A stretch of 64,000 nucleotides of DNA from PoT sp049331405 (GTDB lineage: Bacteria > Planctomycetota > Planctomycetia > Isosphaerales > Isosphaeraceae). Location of the stretch: assembly GCF_049331405.1 (NCBI RefSeq), contig NZ_CP186274.1, positions 2,790,001 through 2,854,000 of the forward strand. The letters are read 5' to 3'. Both the position numbers and the translations under genes were made by a program. How positions within the stretch are numbered: the stretch's first letter is position 1; each line of letters opens with the position of its first letter. Under the pieces are notes generated by a model that was not told the DNA's origin, made no database searches, and saw nothing but the letters and a program-made list of their open reading frames with translations. Below are positions 61,605 through 64,000 of this stretch, in pieces.

Positions 61605-62636
61605 TCACGATGCGACGCGGTCGGAGGCTGGGCGGCGTCGCAGCTCCGCGCGAGTGATCGCCGGCGGATTGTATTTCGCTTCGTCGTGCCCGACGTCCGT
61701 CCCGGGCGGGACGATCTGATCGATCCGGTCGAGGATGCCGTCATCGAGACGGCCCTCGGCGCCGGCCAGCAGGTCGTCGAGATGCTCCATCGTGCGAGGG
61801 CCGAGGATGGCCGACGTGACGCCGGGATGGGCCATCACGAATGCCATCGCCATGTGGATGAGCGACAGCCCCGCCTCTGCCGCCAGAGGGATGAGTTGTT
61901 CGACAACGTCGAGCTTGCGTTCGTCGGACATCTGCCTGGGGAAATACCTGGCGCGCACGGTGTCGGGCCGCTCGGCACCCTTGCGGTATCGGCCGGTGAG
62001 CATGCCCTTCGCCAGTGGGCTCCACACCAGCACCCCCATCCCATATCGCTCGCAGGCGGGGAGCACTTCGCGCTCGATGCCGCGATCCAGGATCGAATAA
62101 GGCGGCTGCTCGGCGCGGAAGCGAGCGAGCCCTCGCCGCTCCGCGACCCACTGCGCCTCGATGATCTCGGAGACCGGGAAGGTCGAAGAGCCGATCGCGC
62201 GAACCTTGCCCGCACGCATGAGGTCGGTTAGCGCGGAGAGGGTTTCCTCGACGTCGGTCTCCGGCGAAGGGCGGTGAATCTGGTAGATGTCGAGATAGTC
62301 CGTCCCGAGGCGTCGCAGCGAGTCTTCGACGGCGCGATGGAGCCAGCGTCGCGAATTGCCCCGCATGTTCGGGTCGTCGCCCATGGGATGATGGGCCTTG
62401 GTGGCCAGGACGATGCCATCGCGACGACCCTTGATCGCCTTGCCGACGATCTCTTCAGATTCCCCTTTGCTATAAGCATCAGCGGTGTCGATGAAATTGA
62501 TTCCGGCTCCCAACGCCTTGTGGATGATCCGGATCGAATCTTCGTGGTCGGGGTTGCCGATCTTGCCGAACATCATGGCACCGAGGCAGTAGGGGCTCAC
62601 CTTGATGCCGGTTTTACCGAGCGTGCGATATCGCAT
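61605..62636 (-). CDS. aldo/keto reductase
   Basis: The 343-residue product starts at ATG 62636 behind GGGGAGGA (MRYRTLGKTGIKVSPYCLGAMMFG). The catalytic tetrad is visible: Asp and Tyr in FIDTADAYSKGESEEIVG, Lys in LATKAHHPMG and His in DIYQIHRPSPETDVEETL. The NADPH-binding C-terminal part (AGLSLIHMAMAFVMAHPGVTSAILGPRTMEHLDD) is typical. It reduces aldehydes or ketones, or acts on sugars, with NADPH; substrate unknown. Its promoter carries two copies of an inverted repeat (62699-62734), so it is probably repressed until an inducer, perhaps an aldehyde or xenobiotic, is present. The regulator gene is not visible here. Confidence 0.9.
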   Translation of the reverse strand: MRYRTLGKTGIKVSPYCLGAMMFGKIGNPDHEDSIRIIHKALGAGINFIDTADAYSKGESEEIVGKAIKGRRDGIVLATKAHHPMGDDPNMRGNSRRWLHRAVEDSLRRLGTDYLDIYQIHRPSPETDVEETLSALTDLMRAGKVRAIGSSTFPVSEIIEAQWVAERRGLARFRAEQPPYSILDRGIEREVLPACERYGMGVLVWSPLAKGMLTGRYRKGAERPDTVRARYFPRQMSDERKLDVVEQLIPLAAEAGLSLIHMAMAFVMAHPGVTSAILGPRTMEHLDDLLAGAEGRLDDGILDRIDQIVPPGTDVGHDEAKYNPPAITRAELRRRPASDRVAS

Positions 62637-62698
62637 GGCCTGTCCTCCCCGTCGTCGAATTGTGACCGACGCCTTGCTCTGCTCAAGAGAGTTCAATC

Positions 62699-62743
62699 GG
62701 AACATTGTTCCGTTAATATTTGGAACACGGTTCCGTTTGTCAA
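62699..62743 (-). promoter_or_regulatory. promoter with two GGAAC-N3-GTTCC operators
   Basis: Two 13-bp perfect inverted repeats, GGAACATTGTTCC (62699-62711) and GGAACACGGTTCC (62722-62734), lie 23 bp apart (centre to centre) just upstream of the aldo/keto reductase. On the minus strand a TTGACA box (62743-62738) is followed after 17 bases by AATATT (62720-62715), so one operator lies between the -35 and -10 boxes and the other over the start point. This is a typical TetR-style repression layout. Confidence 0.75.
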
Positions 62744-62904
62744 GGGGTCCGTTTTCTACAAGGACGATGGGCGAGGCGAGATTCAGGAATCTCTAAAATT
62801 TTATAAAATAAGCATGTTATCTTGTTTGGGTGTTGCGTGTTTGGGATGTGGCCCTATTGGAACCGGTGAGGTTGACCATCAGGCCCCTCTCATCGTCCGG
62901 GAGC

Positions 62905-63329
62905 TCATCCTGGTTCCGCAGCCGGTCGGTCGGCGAGTTCGGCCAGGAGTTCGTCCTCGTAGTCCGGCAGGCCGAAGCCTTGGAGGGACGCCGGCGGATT
63001 GGCTCGCTCCCAGGCGATCGTCCGCTCCAGCGCCTTGCCCGGGGGCACGGGCCCGACGTAGCCCAGCTCCCTCCGGATACGATCCGAGTTCATACTGATG
63101 TTTTGTGACATCCGGTAGGGCAAGGGGATTCGGCCGCTCAACGCGGTCACGACCCGACCTTGCCAGCCTTCGGCCCTGACGATCCGGCGGACCCATTCGG
63201 CCTCATCGACGAGATACCGATCCGCGACGTTGTAGATCCGGCCCGCCCCTCTCTCGTCCACGATCGCGAGGGCGACGGCCTTCGCGACGTCCTCGACGAG
63301 TAAAGCCTGAATGATCGAGCCCGACCGAT
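62905..63329 (-). pseudogene. C-terminal fragment of an NAD-dependent epimerase/dehydratase
   Basis: The reading frame gives SIIQALLVEDVAKAVALAIV, GAGRIYNVADRYLVDEAEWVRRI, RMSQNISMNSDRIRRELGYV and VPPGKALERTIAWERANPP, the normal C-terminal third of extended short-chain (UDP-sugar epimerase-like) enzymes. A stop codon (TAA, near 63332 on the minus strand) precedes it in frame and no NAD-binding GxxGxxG half exists upstream; instead a beta-helix gene ends at 63346. It is therefore a 5'-truncated remnant. A GTG at 63261 could start a short peptide, but a working enzyme is not possible. Confidence 0.65.
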
Positions 63330-63345
63330 GCTCTTACCAAACGAC

Positions 63346-64000
63346 CTACCTCGATCGCAACCGCTCCGATGGTCGGGCGAGCGGCTCCGAGGCATCCAAC
63401 TGCGACCGTCGCGCCTCATCGAGGAGGATGACGCGGCCTTCGGCCAGCCCCGCTGGCGACCCCCAGAAATTCCGGCGGGCTTCGATGCGGGCCTTTCCCG
63501 CGGCGATGGCGATCTCGGAGGTGCCGTTATCCCGGATCGCGTTGTCGTGTAGCAAGACCTCATATTGCCCCCCATCAGGCGCGACCTTGAAATTCGAGCC
63601 ATCGTTGCCGATGGTGATGCCTCCCTTGACGGCCCCTTCCACGACCGAGTCGCGGATCGCGAGGCGATAATGCCCTTTGGCGAACGGCCCTTCGGCGAGC
63701 ATCGACGGAGCGAGCCAGACGTTCTGGGCCTCGCCCCGAAATCCGTCCACGAACCCGGCATCCCGGATCACACTCCCCACCACGTCGATTGAAACGAGGC
63801 TCTCGTGGGCCCGCTCGGGATCGGACGGAGTCAGGTTGAGGATCGTCCCCTCGAGATTCATCTGGCCCGCCTTCTCGAGCGTGGAGTCGCGGATCTCGAC
63901 CTCGACCGTGGCGGGGACCATCGTTGCCACCCCGACGATGCCGTCCTGCCCGCATTCGCCCGATCTCGATCGCTCGACGCGAGCCTTGACCTTCGCGCCT
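63346..64000 (-). CDS. beta-helix repeat protein, cut by window edge
   Basis: The open frame runs from the window edge to a stop at 63346, about 218 residues. It has repeated short strands of the right-handed beta-helix type (VEIRDSTLEKAGQMNLEGTI, YRLAIRDSVVEGAVKGGITI, YEVLLHDNAIRDNGTSEIAI, ARIEARRNFWGSPAGLAEGR). Such folds occur in pectate-lyase-like and polysaccharide-degrading or adhesive surface proteins. The N-terminus and any signal peptide lie outside the window. The last residues (SEPLARPSERLRSR) are not typical of the fold and run up to the border with the epimerase fragment, so the C-terminus may be altered. Confidence 0.6.
   Translation of the reverse strand, partial: GAKVKARVERSRSGECGQDGIVGVATMVPATVEVEIRDSTLEKAGQMNLEGTILNLTPSDPERAHESLVSIDVVGSVIRDAGFVDGFRGEAQNVWLAPSMLAEGPFAKGHYRLAIRDSVVEGAVKGGITIGNDGSNFKVAPDGGQYEVLLHDNAIRDNGTSEIAIAAGKARIEARRNFWGSPAGLAEGRVILLDEARRSQLDASEPLARPSERLRSR

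Overview
The window looks like the chromosome of a planctomycete, most probably of the Isosphaeraceae (Singulisphaera/Paludisphaera-like). This is inferred from very high GC, from the DUF1501 + PSC1/DUF1549/DUF1553 gene pairs that are a hallmark of the phylum, from ECF sigma factors of the planctomycete type with C-terminal extensions, from a Ser/Thr kinase with WD40 repeats next to an ECF factor, and from DUF1080, DUF4159 and PEP-CTERM proteins. No rRNA, tRNA or CRISPR array was seen. Coding density is moderate, with several kilobase-scale non-coding stretches.

Layout. 0-4.7 kb: the start of a truncated secreted protein, a DUF1080 protein, a small conserved protein, a beta-propeller protein and glycine oxidase ThiO. 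3.7-9.2 kb: a minus-strand operon of PSD1-type cytochrome (with PA14), DUF1501 and a beta-propeller. 9.5-11.3 kb: a sigma-54 activator with a TIM-barrel sensor. 11.3-15.9 kb: a second PSD1/DUF1501 operon. 16.2-19.4 kb: a dehydroquinate-synthase-like (EboD-like) enzyme, a sialidase-fold protein and a single-domain response regulator. 19.7-25.6 kb: a sigma-54 activator divergent from an operon of Rieske protein, DUF983, a 44-residue membrane protein, nitrilase and a sulfite/nitrite reductase. A perfect 11-bp palindrome and a -24/-12 promoter lie in between. 25.6-31.7 kb: an ECF factor with a coiled-coil tail, a SprT-like protease, an unknown Cys-rich protein, RNA 2'-phosphotransferase and a winged-helix protein. 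32.8-37.9 kb: a kinase-WD40 gene translationally coupled to an ECF factor, and a membrane protein. 38-42 kb: a third DUF1501 protein, a phosphoesterase and a complete insertion sequence with a frameshifted transposase. 42-43 kb: four copies of a two-hairpin repeat. 43.1-44.3 kb: Pth2 with an ATP-grasp protein. 44.3-50.5 kb: a DUF4159/alpha-toroid protein, an orphan BlaI-type repressor, a MoxR ATPase and a second toroid protein. 50.7-57.7 kb: a secreted low-complexity protein, a transposase relic, an ECF sigma factor fused to a TolC-like coiled coil, and a secreted repeat protein. 58-64 kb: small membrane and secreted proteins, one of them frameshifted, a PEP-CTERM protein, an aldo/keto reductase behind a double operator, an epimerase fragment and a beta-helix protein cut by the window edge.

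The most interesting signals are: the sigma-54 controlled Rieske/nitrilase/reductase operon with its predicted upstream activator site; the sigma factor-TolC fusion; the covarying two-hairpin repeats; the Pth2 + R2K-type ATP-grasp pair; the insertion sequence with readable ends and target duplication; and the double GGAAC-N3-GTTCC operator. All function calls rest on reading sequence motifs by eye; no database search was run.
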